From positions 21,533 through 85,532 of the forward strand of contig JAPPFD010000024.1 of NCBI GenBank assembly GCA_028823995.1: a stretch of DNA of 64,000 nucleotides, given 5' to 3'. This DNA is from a bacterium. Lineage in GTDB: Bacteria; Actinomycetota; Acidimicrobiia; Spongiisociales; ZC4RG35. How positions within the stretch are numbered: position 1 is the first letter of the stretch; each line of letters begins with the position of its first letter. Shown here piece after piece: positions 1 through 7,466 of this stretch. The notes under the pieces are model-generated. The model worked only from the letters and a program-made list of their open reading frames with translations. It was not told the origin of the DNA and made no database searches. A program made the translations under genes and the position numbers.

Positions 1-1
1 G

Positions 2-307
2 CGAACTTCCAGGCATTTTCGCTTGGTATTCTCGCGAGGCAAGCGATGCCGGGTGGGCGGCCTAAGCGTCATCTCGGTGCCGAACACCACAGATCGGACA
101 GGGATTGGCCTGGTGGCCGGTCGCAGGGTTGGAACGGCCGTGGTCCGCAATCGTGCAAAGCGACGTCTACGCGCCGCTTTGGCGGAAGTCGGTCCGCCTC
201 CGGGCCGTGATTATGTGATCGTGGCCACCCGGCAAGTGGCGGAGGTCCCCTTCCGAACGTTGGTGAAGTGGCTGAGAGCCGCACTGGAAACGGTGATTGA
301 AAAATGA
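2..307 (+). CDS. rnpA: Ribonuclease P protein component (5' partial)
   Basis: Protein subunit of RNase P, which helps the catalytic RNA remove 5' leaders from pre-tRNAs. The frame is open to the left edge. Codons before the TTG at 23 encode RTSRHFRLVF, which matches the usual RnpA N-terminal F-x-x-V-F region, so the true start lies outside the window and TTG 23 is probably internal. The conserved basic helix is visible as VVRNRAKRRLRAAL, with the family's R-N-R-x-K-R-R-R/L-R pattern. The stop overlaps the yidD ATG (ATGA at 304-307), as expected in the rpmH-rnpA-yidD-yidC-jag operon near oriC. The assignment is firm; only the N-terminus is missing. Confidence 0.93.
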   Translation, partial: RTSRHFRLVFSRGKRCRVGGLSVISVPNTTDRTGIGLVAGRRVGTAVVRNRAKRRLRAALAEVGPPPGRDYVIVATRQVAEVPFRTLVKWLRAALETVIEK

Positions 308-576
308 GAGCACAAGCTGAGCAGAAGACAGGCGGTCGGGCCGCAAGGGTGTTGTTAGGCGCGCTAAGGCTCTATCAGGAGCGGATAAGCCCGGCCTTCG
401 GGCGCCGTTGCCGTTACCTTCCCACCTGTTCGGCCTACGCCAGGACAGCCATCGAGAGGTTTGGCGTTAGTAAGGGGGTCTTCTTGACGGGGCGTCGATT
501 GTTGCGCTGTCAACCCTTCGGATCGAGCGGGTACGATCCGGTGCCGGTCCCGGCCGGAGGTGTGGAGACGTGCTAG
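304..576 (+). CDS. yidD: Membrane protein insertion efficiency factor YidD
   Basis: Small membrane-associated protein (90 aa) that assists YidC-dependent insertion. The family signature is complete: Y-Q-x-x-I-S-P near residue 25, CRYLPTCSAYA with the paired cysteines, and RLLRCQPFGSSGYDPVP near the C-terminus. Start and stop overlap both neighbours (ATGA with rnpA; the yidC GTG lies 7 bp before the TAG), so translation is probably coupled along the operon. Length is normal for the family. Confidence 0.95.
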   Translation: MRAQAEQKTGGRAARVLLGALRLYQERISPAFGRRCRYLPTCSAYARTAIERFGVSKGVFLTGRRLLRCQPFGSSGYDPVPVPAGGVETC

Positions 577-1436
577 ACCCTTGGTGGACCCTATGGGATT
601 GGATCAAGGAGGGGCTGGGTTGGTCTTTTGCCATCTCATACGACTTCATTCCCAGCTTCGGCATAGCAATCATCCTGGTGACGGTGGTGATCAACACCTT
701 GCTGTTTCCTCTCACCTTGAAACAGACCCGATCCAGCCGGGCGATGATGCAGATCCAGCCCGAGTTGCAGCGCATCCGCCGGGATTACCGGGATCAACGC
801 GAGGAGATGCAGCGTCGGATGACCGAGTTGCAACGTGAGCACGGGGCTTCACCGCTCGGGTGTTTGGGCCCGCTGCTGGTCCAGTCCCCCATCCTGTTTG
901 CCATCTTTCGGGTGTTGAATGATCCCACCGGTCTGCACACCGACTTTTCCCCTGTCCCTCCCGGGAGCGCTTTGTGGGAGGCCATCCGGGCAGAGGAGGC
1001 CATCTTCGTCGGCATGGACCTGGCGTTGAGTCCCGCCCAGGCGACCACCACAGGACTGGTGGCGGCGCTCCCCTACCTGGGCACCATGATTCTGATGATC
1101 ACCATCCAATACATTCAGCAGTGGTACACCCAGCGCGACCAGGTCTCGGTGGCGGGGGACCGGCAGAGGCGGCAAATGCAGATGTTCACCCGCATCATGC
1201 CGCTCTTCCTGGGCTTCATCTCGTGGAACTTTCCCGCGGGACTGTTGCTTTATTGGACAACTTCCAACCTGGTTCGCCTGAGCCAGCAAATCGCTATCAA
1301 TTGGATGGACGGTCGGCCGGAACCGCCCCCAGGGCTGGGTTCGGAGGAGAAGCCGGGCGAGGGAGATTCCCCGTCCTCTGCCCAGCCACACTCCCATTCG
1401 GCCAGGAAATCGAGGAGGAGGAAGAGGAGGAACTGA
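570..1436 (+). CDS. yidC: Membrane protein insertase YidC/Oxa1 family
   Basis: Inserts and folds membrane proteins, alone or with SecYEG. At 288 aa it is the short type without the large periplasmic domain of proteobacterial YidC. A first hydrophobic segment spans about residues 22-48. A basic cytoplasmic loop follows with the LKQTRSSRAMMQIQPEL region, containing the groove Arg and the Met-rich amphipathic stretch. Further membrane segments lie near 97-113, 160-180 and 208-240, the last ending in the F-P-A-G-L-L-L-Y-W motif typical of YidC. The C-terminus is a basic tail (RKSRRRKRRN). The GTG start at 570 overlaps yidD. It sits 2 bp before jag, its usual partner. Confidence 0.95.
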   Translation: MLDPWWTLWDWIKEGLGWSFAISYDFIPSFGIAIILVTVVINTLLFPLTLKQTRSSRAMMQIQPELQRIRRDYRDQREEMQRRMTELQREHGASPLGCLGPLLVQSPILFAIFRVLNDPTGLHTDFSPVPPGSALWEAIRAEEAIFVGMDLALSPAQATTTGLVAALPYLGTMILMITIQYIQQWYTQRDQVSVAGDRQRRQMQMFTRIMPLFLGFISWNFPAGLLLYWTTSNLVRLSQQIAINWMDGRPEPPPGLGSEEKPGEGDSPSSAQPHSHSARKSRRRKRRN

Positions 1437-1438
1437 TA

Positions 1439-2251
1439 ATGGAACTGATAGAAATACGAGCCCGAACGGTGGAGTTGGCCGAGCAGGCCGCCTTGGAAGA
1501 GCTAGGCCTCAAGGACCGGAACCGTGTGGAATGGGAGATACTGCAGGAGCCGACCCGGGGATTCCTGGGAGTTGGCCGACAGGACGCCATCGTGCGCGCC
1601 AAGCGCAAGCCGGCGAAGCGTCGCCGGGGTCGAGGGGGACGGGGCGAGAAATCCAAATCGGGACGCCAGCAGGACAGTAGACCCAAGCGGCAGAAGCAGG
1701 CCCCGGGGCGTGGTTCCCAGAGGAGGCAGGCCAAGAAGCCGGCCGGAGGGCGCGGGCAACCTGCCAAGAAAAAGGCTTCTGCCTCCGTGGATGAGCAGGC
1801 TGAGGTGGCCAAGAGCTTTGTGGTGGGCCTATTGGAGGCGGTGGAAATGGATGGGGAGGTGGAGACCACGCTGGCTGACGATCTGGTTACCTTGGAGGTC
1901 AAGGGTGAAGAGACGGAGCCTCTGGTGGGTCCGCGGGGCAGCGGCATCGAGGCTCTCCACACTGTGGCCAAGTCGGTCATCAAGCGTAAGACCAGCGGAT
2001 CGGCCCGACTCCGGGTGGATGTCGCTGGGTACGGGATGCGCCGGCGGGAGGCTCTGGCTATCTACGCGGCAGGCCTGATCGAGCAGGTGAACGCCGAAGG
2101 GGGGGAACTGATGCTCGAGCCAATGAATGCTGCTGACCGCAAGGTTATTCATGATACGGTAGGCAAACATGATAATGTACGTTCTTTCTCCGAGGGCGAA
2201 GCGCCACAACGTTATGTAGTAATAGCTTATGTGGAGGATGGCGCCAGCTAA
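1439..2251 (+). CDS. jag: Jag/KhpB RNA-binding protein (SpoIIIJ-associated)
   Basis: Predicted RNA-binding protein, 270 aa, encoded next to YidC in most Gram-positive bacteria. The order is Jag_N domain (residues 1-52, with E-P-T-R-G-F-L-G-V-G), a strongly basic Lys/Arg/Gly linker (about 55-118), a KH domain with GPRGSG as its G-x-x-G loop, and an R3H domain with R-R-x-A-L and D-R-K-V-I-H. The frame is open far upstream inside yidC; ATG 1439 was chosen because the Jag_N domain begins there, 2 bp after the yidC stop. The long basic linker is typical of actinobacterial versions. KhpB binds RNA with KhpA in streptococci; a similar role here is inferred. Confidence 0.92.
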   Translation: MELIEIRARTVELAEQAALEELGLKDRNRVEWEILQEPTRGFLGVGRQDAIVRAKRKPAKRRRGRGGRGEKSKSGRQQDSRPKRQKQAPGRGSQRRQAKKPAGGRGQPAKKKASASVDEQAEVAKSFVVGLLEAVEMDGEVETTLADDLVTLEVKGEETEPLVGPRGSGIEALHTVAKSVIKRKTSGSARLRVDVAGYGMRRREALAIYAAGLIEQVNAEGGELMLEPMNAADRKVIHDTVGKHDNVRSFSEGEAPQRYVVIAYVEDGAS

Positions 2252-2307
2252 AGCCGCGCTCGGCTGCGAGTGGAGGCGGTTGGGTTACGCCCCGAGGTCA
2301 GGGGGCG
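2252..2307. terminator. Convergent junction with two small GC hairpins
   Basis: The gap between jag and parB holds AGCCG-CGCT-CGGCT (2252-2265) and CGCCCC-gaggtcag-GGGGCG (2288-2307); the second overlaps the parB stop codon. Neither is followed by a clear U tract on the relevant strand. They are plausible weak terminators for two converging transcripts. Confidence 0.35.
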
Positions 2308-3149
2308 ATCAGCTTGGCGAAGACTCGTTGTAAATCGTCAATCGAGTTGAACCCGACCTTCACGCTCCCCTTTTGGTTCCCGTAGCTGATGGCGACAGGG
2401 AGACCCAGCTGGTCGGTGAGCCTCGTCTCCAATTCGACGATTTGGGCAGGCCGGGGGGTCTTGGTGGCGCGCGAGGTCCGTTTGCGGGGTGCCCGCGCAT
2501 TGACCGCTTCCTCTACCTGGCGAACCGTCCATCCCTCCGCCACCGCCCGTTTGGCGATGTGAGCGGCGTACTTGGGGTCGGATACCGAGAGAAGCGCTCG
2601 CGCATGCCCGGCGGTGAGCTGTCGAGTCTCCAGTAGCTCGAGAATGGGCGGCGGCAGGCGGAGGAGCCGGATGCTGTTGGCCACGGTGGCCCGCCCTTTG
2701 CCTACCCGGTGGGCTACCTCCTGCTGGGTGAGACCGTGTTGGTCGATAAGGTCCCGGTAGGCGGAGGCCTCCTCCAACGGAGTCAAATCCTCTCGTTGGA
2801 GGTTCTCGATGAGCGCCTGTGTGAGAGCGCCGGTCTCATCGGCCTGTCGGAGCATGGCAGGGATACTCTGAAGGCCTGCCAGTTGTGCGGCCCGCCAGCG
2901 ACGCTCTCCGGAGATGAGGGTGTAGCCGTCATCGCTCTCCTGAACCACAACGGGTTGTAGCACGCCTACCTCTATGATGGAGCGGGCCAAGCCCCTTAGC
3001 GTCTCCTCGTCATGATGCGAGCGGGGCTGGGCGGGGTTGGGACGGATCTGGTTGATGGGGATCTCCCTGTAAGGTGAAACGGAGGCTGGCTCGCCGGTTG
3101 GAATCAGGGCGCTCAAGCCCCGGCCAAGTCCTCCTCGACGGCTGGTCAT
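2298..3149 (-). CDS. parB: Chromosome partitioning protein ParB
   Basis: CTP-dependent DNA clamp that loads at parS and spreads to organise the origin. Length 283 aa. It opens with R-R-G-G-L-G-R-G-L-S-A-L-I, the ParA-interacting tail of ParB proteins. The N-terminal ParB/Srx domain has GERRWRAAQLAG and ALIENLQREDL, followed by an HTH with LTQQEVAHRVGKGRATVANSIRLLRLP. The C-terminal dimerisation part ends at LIAP. The ATG overlaps the parA stop (ATGA), so the pair is co-translated. Two parS sequences lie about 1.4 kb away, upstream of rsmG. Confidence 0.96.
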   Translation of the reverse strand: MTSRRGGLGRGLSALIPTGEPASVSPYREIPINQIRPNPAQPRSHHDEETLRGLARSIIEVGVLQPVVVQESDDGYTLISGERRWRAAQLAGLQSIPAMLRQADETGALTQALIENLQREDLTPLEEASAYRDLIDQHGLTQQEVAHRVGKGRATVANSIRLLRLPPPILELLETRQLTAGHARALLSVSDPKYAAHIAKRAVAEGWTVRQVEEAVNARAPRKRTSRATKTPRPAQIVELETRLTDQLGLPVAISYGNQKGSVKVGFNSIDDLQRVFAKLIAP

Positions 3150-3934
3150 GGTTGCAATGCCCCCTTTGTTTTGAGACGGTCACGGAGTTCCTCCGCCAGT
3201 CTCCTGTAGGCGATGGCGCCCCGGTTCATGTGATCGAAGATGTCGATGGGCTCCCCATAGGACGCCGCTTCGGCCAGCCGAACCCTTCGAGGGATGTAAC
3301 TGCGAAAGACCCGGTCGCCGAAGTGGTCCTTCACCTGTTCGGATACCTCTCTGGAAAGACGTGTCCTGCCGTCCATCATGGTCAAGAGAACCCCGAGGAG
3401 TTCTAGGGAGGGGTTGAGAGCGGAGCGAACCATCTCGATGGTGCGACTCAACTCCACCAGGCCGTCGAGGGCGTATTGCTCGCACTGCATCGGAATCATG
3501 ACATATTGAGCGGCAGTCAGGGCATTCACCGTCAGAAGGCCCAAGGAAGGGGGACAGTCGATCAAGACATAGGAATAGTGACCGTCGATCGCCCTCAAAC
3601 AGTTACGCAGTCTTTGTTCTCTGGCCATCATGGGGACCAGTTCTATGTTGGCATCCACAAGATGACGGGTAGATGGTAGGAGATAGAGGTTTCTTACCGT
3701 GGTTGGCTCGATTGCGTCCTCGACCGGCGTGTCTTTGAGCAGGACGTCATAAATGGAAACAGCAACCTCTTCATGGTTGAGGCCCAACCCCGAGGTGGCG
3801 TTGGATTGTGGGTCCAGGTCCAGGACTAGTACGGATTCGCCCAAGCCGGCCAAGGCGGCGCCGAGGTTGACTGACGTAGTGGTCTTGCCTACGCCGCCCT
3901 TTTGGTTGGTGATGGCGATCAAGGCAGAGGTCAT
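3146..3934 (-). CDS. parA: Chromosome partitioning ATPase ParA
   Basis: Walker-type ATPase that moves ParB-parS complexes. Length 262 aa. It has the deviant Walker A motif KGGVGKTT at about residue 11, the D-x-D-P-Q-S-N-A-T signature, and LIDCPPSLGLLT as the Walker B/A' region. The frame is open upstream because of overlap with rsmG; ATG 3934 is chosen since MTSALIAITNQKGG is the standard ParA beginning. The ATG overlaps the rsmG stop (ATGA) and the stop overlaps the parB ATG, giving a compact rsmG-parA-parB unit. Confidence 0.96.
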   Translation of the reverse strand: MTSALIAITNQKGGVGKTTTSVNLGAALAGLGESVLVLDLDPQSNATSGLGLNHEEVAVSIYDVLLKDTPVEDAIEPTTVRNLYLLPSTRHLVDANIELVPMMAREQRLRNCLRAIDGHYSYVLIDCPPSLGLLTVNALTAAQYVMIPMQCEQYALDGLVELSRTIEMVRSALNPSLELLGVLLTMMDGRTRLSREVSEQVKDHFGDRVFRSYIPRRVRLAEAASYGEPIDIFDHMNRGAIAYRRLAEELRDRLKTKGALQP

Positions 3935-4561
3935 GTTTTTTCCATGATAAGGAGCCAAACCGGGTTTCCAAGGATATTGGAGGGCACCCGCAACGTTGAG
4001 AACCCCTGAAAGACGGGCGGCGAGCGATGCGAACCGCCGATCACGGCTACTCCTGTGGGGGAGAGCAGCCGGTGCAGGTCCCCTTTCAGGCGGTCGGGGG
4101 AACTTACCGCGCGGCAGACCAGCAGTTCGGCGGCGGTCTTCCATTGCCGCGTCTGTGTCGAGGCCACTTCCACGTTCTCCAAACCCAGGAGACGCACCGC
4201 ACGCCGGGCCAGGTCGGCGCGCCGGACCGACCGCTCCAAGTAGGGTCACGTTGCTGGAGGGCCAACAAATCGACAGAGGCAGGCCAGGAAGTCCCACACC
4301 GGATCCTATGTCAAGGACGGTGGGTGGCGAGCCTTGTCGAGAGCGCCAGGGGGCCGCGAATAGGAGAGAATCGGCGATATGTCGGGAATACACCACCGAT
4401 CCTTCTGCCGGTCCCAGGCCTCCCGCCGGGATTGCCTCTGCCACCAGCCAGTCGGCAAGGTCCTCCAGAAGACCCAGTTGGCGGGCGGCTAGGGTGATTC
4501 CCGCCCAGTGGGCAGCTCTCCGGACGGTGTCCAGTCCGTGCTGGCCGGCCATTTGGGTCAC
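3931..4561 (-). pseudogene. rsmG: 16S rRNA methyltransferase RsmG (GidB), frameshifted
   Basis: RsmG makes the m7G527 modification of 16S rRNA. The first frame (GTG 4561 or ATG 4552) gives a normal N-terminus with RHIADSLLF and the SAM-binding VLDIGSGVGLPGLPL, then V-T-L-L. There it leaves frame near 4236-4242. The continuation is intact in another frame as ERSVRRADLARRAVRLLGLENVEV, then CRAVSSP, and ends at 3931 overlapping parA. The join is at the coding-strand run CTACTTGGAGCGG: removing one G restores V-T-L-L-E-R-S, the family sequence. No other stops are present, so this is a single-base lesion: a true recent mutation, programmed slippage or a base-call error. Frameshifted rsmG in other bacteria is linked to low-level streptomycin resistance. 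Confidence 0.85.
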
Positions 4562-4577
4562 GGTTTCACGTGAAACA
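4562..4577. promoter_or_regulatory. parS site 1
   Basis: Contains the 14-bp palindrome GTTTCACGTGAAAC at 4563-4576, the core of the bacterial parS consensus. It starts 1 bp upstream of the rsmG start codon region. ParB encoded nearby is the expected ligand. Confidence 0.93.
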
Positions 4578-4623
4578 TCCCCGAGAAAGCGGGATCGCGG
4601 CTGCGGAGGGCAAGCTCAGAGGA

Positions 4624-4639
4624 TGTTTCACGTGAAACA
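4624..4639. promoter_or_regulatory. parS site 2
   Basis: A perfect 16-bp parS, TGTTTCACGTGAAACA, 62 bp from the first site. Two parS copies beside parAB place this stretch close to oriC. The A/T-rich run at about 4680-4705 next to it may carry the promoter for rsmG-parA-parB, but no clear -35/-10 pair was identified. Confidence 0.96.
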
Positions 4640-4728
4640 CAACGGCGGCAGGGCCGAACGCATGGATTGCAGGTAACAGAGAATTACAACAGTGTAATTT
4701 ACCCCAAACGCCGTCTATGGAGGGGGGA

Positions 4729-5691
4729 TCAGGAGATCGAGGTCTCGAAGAACAGTTTGAGACCCAGCACCGCGGCCTCTCCAGTAGTGGCGCCCAGGTC
4801 GGGAACGGCGATCACCACCGCCGGCGACCGCGTGTCCTTGAGGATGGCCGTGGCCTGGCCAACCACCTCCAACTCCATAGCCTTGGCCAGGCAGGAAGCG
4901 ATCAATTTGCCGGCGACGCTGTGGCTCTGCGAGGTGGCGAAGTAGCTGATTGCCCCGGTTGGGCGGCCCGAGAGCTGAAAGGAGATGATCAGGTCCGCCC
5001 CCATGCGATTGGCTCTCCGTGCCCGCACCCGCTCCGGGAAGGTGCTGTCCACACCACGGGAGAGGATCGGCGTCCCGCCCCCCTGCTGAAGCGCTATCGA
5101 TGCCGCGGTGGCCGCCTCCCAACTCACAGAGGCCTCCTCCTGGGTGCGACAGGCCGGGTCGAAATAGATTCGGGCGCCGACCAGGGTGGAGGGCCGCGAC
5201 CGGAGCCACTCCCGCTCCCGGAGGGTCACTCGACCGGCCCGCAACTCGCCGCGCGCCACCAATCGCAATTCGGTTATCACCTCAGGTCCGGAGATTCCAT
5301 CGATCGCCAGACCCCGGTTGAACTGGAAGTCCCGCAAGCCCCGCTCCGTCTGCGGGCCGAAAATGCCGTCGGGCTTGCCGGTGTCGAACCCCAAAGCATC
5401 CAGCCGACTCTGTAGTTCAGCGACGTCGTCCCCGCGCAGCATGGGCCGCCGCAGAAAGAGCAGGCGGTCGCCCAGTCGGTAACCGGCTTCGTACAGCGCC
5501 CTCCAGGATTCCTGTCCCACCACCCCGGTGGTGGGCAGGCTTCGGGTCCGCTGGAACGCCTTTACCGCTGCCAGAGTGGCTTCTCCAAATTCGCCGGGCC
5601 GGTCCCGGTCGCAACTGTGACCAAGCGCCGAGAGACGTTCCTGTATCTCCCTGACGCCCTCTCCGGAATTGCCTAGCTGATAGCGGCGCAT
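4729..5691 (-). CDS. cwlM: CwlM-like peptidoglycan-binding pseudo-amidase
   Basis: 320 aa. Two PG_binding_1 repeats are visible (about residues 5-65 and 85-140; R-E-I-Q-E-R-L-S-A-L-G and A-E-L-Q-S-R-L-D-A-L-G with the F-G-x-x-T motif), followed by an Amidase_3 fold (about 170-320, R-A-N-R-M-G-A-D-L-I-I-S). The usual zinc ligands are absent: the D-P-G-H-G region reads F-D-P-A-C-R-T, and S-I-H-x-N-A reads S-F-Q-L-S-G. No signal peptide is present. Domain order, cytoplasmic location and position next to trxA-trxB match mycobacterial CwlM, which activates MurA rather than cutting peptidoglycan. A regulatory role is therefore inferred, not hydrolysis. Confidence 0.82.
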   Translation of the reverse strand: MRRYQLGNSGEGVREIQERLSALGHSCDRDRPGEFGEATLAAVKAFQRTRSLPTTGVVGQESWRALYEAGYRLGDRLLFLRRPMLRGDDVAELQSRLDALGFDTGKPDGIFGPQTERGLRDFQFNRGLAIDGISGPEVITELRLVARGELRAGRVTLREREWLRSRPSTLVGARIYFDPACRTQEEASVSWEAATAASIALQQGGGTPILSRGVDSTFPERVRARRANRMGADLIISFQLSGRPTGAISYFATSQSHSVAGKLIASCLAKAMELEVVGQATAILKDTRSPAVVIAVPDLGATTGEAAVLGLKLFFETSIS

Positions 5692-5779
5692 CGGTTACCT
5701 GGTGATCGCAGAATACTGCCCTTGTTTCATCAGGATAGAAAGGAACCGCCTGGGCAGGCGGCAACCCCAGCCGCCAGGG

Positions 5780-6103
5780 TCAGAGATGCTCTTTTATGTT
5801 CTTGTAGAGCCACTCCTTGGGACGCGCACCCACTATACGCTGCACTTCTTCCCCATTCTTGAACAAGATGAGGGTGGGGATACTCATCACGCCGTAGCTG
5901 GCGGGAGATTGAGGGTTCTCGTCTATGTTCAGCTTGGCGACAGCCAACTGGTCGGGATGGTCTGTGGCGAGCGCCTCGAGGTGGGGAGCGATCAATCGGC
6001 AGGGACCGCACCACTCGGCCCAGAAGTCGACCAGCACGGGCCGGTCGCCCGAGATGACGTCCTGGAAATTCTGGTCGGTGATAGTGAGAAGGTTGTCCGC
6101 CAT
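5780..6103 (-). CDS. trxA: Thioredoxin
   Basis: 107-aa cytoplasmic disulfide reductase. The active site is WCGPC at about residues 31-35 after FWAEW, with the conserved cis-Pro in S-I-P-T-L and the F-K-N-G-E strand. Length and motifs are fully canonical. It lies 30 bp downstream of trxB on the same strand, so enzyme and reductase are probably co-expressed. cwlM follows after 88 bp, the same order as trxB2-trxC-cwlM in mycobacteria. Confidence 0.97.
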   Translation of the reverse strand: MADNLLTITDQNFQDVISGDRPVLVDFWAEWCGPCRLIAPHLEALATDHPDQLAVAKLNIDENPQSPASYGVMSIPTLILFKNGEEVQRIVGARPKEWLYKNIKEHL

Positions 6104-6133
6104 CGGTTGTTAATCCTTTCTTGACCGGGCCGA

Positions 6134-7069
6134 CTACAGCCCGACGGTGTTTTGAAGATAATGATCAGCGTCCAGAGCGGCCTGGCACCCGGTCCCCGCC
6201 GCGGTGACGGCCTGACGATATATCGGGTCAGCCACATCACCAGCAGCGAAGACTCCCGGCACAGAAGTGGCCGTGCCGCCTGCATTGGCGAGAGTGATAT
6301 AGCCGCGCTCGTCCAAGGTTACCCACTCGGAGAACAACTCGGTGTTGGGTCGATGACCGATCGCCACGAACACGCCGTTGATCGACTGCTGTCTGGCTTC
6401 TCCACTGACAGTGTCGACCAGAGTGACGGCGGTCACCTGTTGCTCGCCGTGGATCTCTTCGACAACGGTGTTCCACGCCACCCCGATCTTGGGGTTCGCC
6501 AGAGCGCGCCGCGCCATTATGGCGGAGGCGCGGAATTCGTCACGGCGGTGGGCAATCGTAACCGAGGAAGCGAACTTGGTGAGGAATAGGGACTCCTCCA
6601 TTGCGGAGTCGCCGCCGCCCACCACCAACAGGTCCTTGTCCTTGAAGAAGAAGCCGTCACAGGTTGCGCAGGCCGAGACTCCCCGTCCGGTGAGCCGCTC
6701 TTCGCCCGGCACGCCCAGCCACTTGGCGCTGGCTCCGGTGGCGATGATCACGGTGTGGGATAGGTGGACCTTGCCATTGGTGACTACTTGGAGGGGCGTG
6801 GTGGAGAAGTCGACGGCGGTGGCGTCTTCGGTGAGAAGTTGGGCGCCGAACCGTTCAGCCTGGGCTCGGAACTTCTCCATGATCTCGGGACCCAGCACCC
6901 CCTCGGGAAAGCCAGGGTAGTTCTCCACGTCGGTGGTGATCATCAGTTGGCCGCCGGGCGTGCTGCCTTCCAGCACCAACGGGGCCAACTCGGCGCGGGC
7001 GGCGTACAGCGCGGCGGTGTAACCGGCCGGCCCGCCTCCGATAATCAGCACGTTGTGAATGTCGTTCAT
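6134..7069 (-). CDS. trxB: Thioredoxin-disulfide reductase
   Basis: NADPH:thioredoxin oxidoreductase, FAD enzyme, 311 aa. It has the FAD-binding GGGPAGYTAALYAARAEL at the N-terminus, the redox motif CATCDG near residue 137, the NADPH-binding GGGDSAMEE, and the C-terminal FAD motif F-A-A-G-D-V. The open frame extends upstream, but ATG 7069 gives the standard beginning and overlaps the stop of the upstream small membrane protein gene (ATGA). It reduces the thioredoxin encoded 30 bp downstream. Confidence 0.97.
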   Translation of the reverse strand: MNDIHNVLIIGGGPAGYTAALYAARAELAPLVLEGSTPGGQLMITTDVENYPGFPEGVLGPEIMEKFRAQAERFGAQLLTEDATAVDFSTTPLQVVTNGKVHLSHTVIIATGASAKWLGVPGEERLTGRGVSACATCDGFFFKDKDLLVVGGGDSAMEESLFLTKFASSVTIAHRRDEFRASAIMARRALANPKIGVAWNTVVEEIHGEQQVTAVTLVDTVSGEARQQSINGVFVAIGHRPNTELFSEWVTLDERGYITLANAGGTATSVPGVFAAGDVADPIYRQAVTAAGTGCQAALDADHYLQNTVGL

Positions 7070-7359
7070 TCTCGACCTCGTGGATGGGTTGATCCCCTGT
7101 TCCATATAAACAGCCCGGCGACAAGAAATAGTCCCCCCAGGGTGGCCAGCGAGCCTGCCGCACCCAAGCCGATCGACAGAGCTCGGTGGGCGGTGATCAG
7201 CAGGAAGACCAGGCCGGTAGCGCCGATCACAGCTGCAATCCCGAGGAACATGGCTGTGCGGAGCCAACCCTCCATTCGATCGGCGGTCATGGCCCGCACC
7301 CGACTGGCCGCCGCTTCGAGTGCATCAGCGAATCGAGTGGGCAGGTCTTCGAATTGCAC
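7066..7359 (-). CDS. Small two-helix membrane protein
   Basis: 97 aa, family not recognised. An amphipathic N-terminus (F-A-D-A-L-E-A-A-A-S-R-V-R) is followed by two hydrophobic segments at about residues 36-58 and 63-85 and a short basic tail ending in RGRE. It overlaps trxB by 4 bp, so it is translationally coupled to the thioredoxin system. In mycobacteria this interval upstream of trxB holds sigM and its anti-sigma factor, neither of which is seen here. Function is unknown; coding status is supported by the overlap and membrane topology. Confidence 0.65.
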   Translation of the reverse strand: MQFEDLPTRFADALEAAASRVRAMTADRMEGWLRTAMFLGIAAVIGATGLVFLLITAHRALSIGLGAAGSLATLGGLFLVAGLFIWNRGSTHPRGRE

Positions 7360-7466
7360 AGCGACAAAGAGGCTAGCGAGGTTCGCCGTCGGCTCGTGCG
7401 CTAATCAAGCAGCCGAGCCCCCCCAGTCCATTGTTGCCAAATATTAGCCAACGTTACTAACGTTAA

